Positions 64,000 through 64,000 of a DNA stretch of 64,000 bases are shown piece after piece (the first letter of the stretch is position 1; each line of letters begins with the position of its first letter). The stretch is from the NCBI RefSeq assembly GCF_030867145.1, contig NC_134428.1, forward strand, positions 22,795,537 to 22,859,536, in the 5' to 3' direction. This DNA comes from Opisthocomus hoazin (taxonomy: Eukaryota; Chordata; Aves; Opisthocomiformes; Opisthocomidae). Below the pieces are notes generated by a model. That model saw only the letters and a program-made list of their open reading frames with translations, had not been told where the DNA came from and did not search any database. The translations under genes were made by a program, and so were the position numbers.

Positions 64000-64000
64000 G
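64000..64000 (+). CDS. USP22: Likely first base of USP22 exon 5 (window edge)
   Basis: The window ends GATTCCTGCCTTTCAG|G, a good acceptor with a branch-point-like CTGAT. Exon 4 ends with the first base (G) of a codon that is Gly in the family (NCTI-G-LRGL). A G as the next base gives GG-, which encodes Gly whatever the third base. The rest of the exon is outside the window. Confidence 0.6.

Noticed and set aside
1..64000. Search for a bacterial-type or phage-type system, CRISPR array, integrated virus or second gene.
   Set aside because: The whole window is accounted for by one vertebrate gene with long introns and sparse CR1 remnants. No array of regularly spaced repeats, LTR pair, integrase or viral frame was seen.

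Overview
The window is vertebrate, almost certainly avian, nuclear DNA. The signs are a GC-rich CpG-island promoter, long AT-leaning introns, very few interspersed repeats, and CR1 LINE fragments ending in the bird-type octamer (ATTCTGTG). There is no prokaryotic gene organisation: the many short open frames inside the introns are not genes. I cannot name the species from sequence alone.

One gene explains the window: the 5' half of USP22, on the + strand, which encodes the ubiquitin hydrolase of the SAGA co-activator deubiquitinating module. Layout: a CpG-island promoter and 5' leader (1 to about 1310, with the ATG at 546); coding exon 1 (546-671); a 41.1 kb intron 1; exon 2 (41772-41904); a 13.4 kb intron 2; exon 3 (55267-55380); a 5.5 kb intron 3; exon 4 (60839-60940); a 3.1 kb intron 4; and what looks like the first base of exon 5 at the last base of the window. 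All joins keep the reading frame (phases 0, 1, 1, 1). The four exons give 158 residues: the N-terminus, the whole ZnF-UBP zinc finger and the basic linker. The catalytic USP domain (Cys box) would begin just beyond the window.

The most interesting item is a 45-nt candidate cassette exon in intron 3 (55941-55985). It has excellent splice sites, is phase 1-1, and would insert 15 residues between exons 3 and 4. Its peptide (AFTPTVVSHYQCTMTG, counting the split codons) aligns with a segment present, as I recall them, in the intronless mammalian paralogues USP27X and USP51 but absent from the usual USP22 protein. This suggests an ancestral, alternatively used USP22 exon captured in those retrogenes. 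CpG-bearing sequence just downstream of it may be conserved splicing-regulatory sequence.

Secondary items are upstream ORFs in the leader, one of which overlaps the USP22 start codon as ATGA; a weak exon 3 donor backed by a stronger in-frame donor 78 nt downstream; a recursive-splice-like site in intron 2; and a 3-nt micro-exon-like site in the middle of intron 1. The remaining non-coding sequence holds three CR1 fragments (two antisense, one sense), a (TCCCC)n tract, several homopolymer runs, a GT-rich tract, short minisatellites and two near-perfect dyads. No tRNA, rRNA, CRISPR, DNA transposon, retrovirus or second protein-coding gene could be supported.
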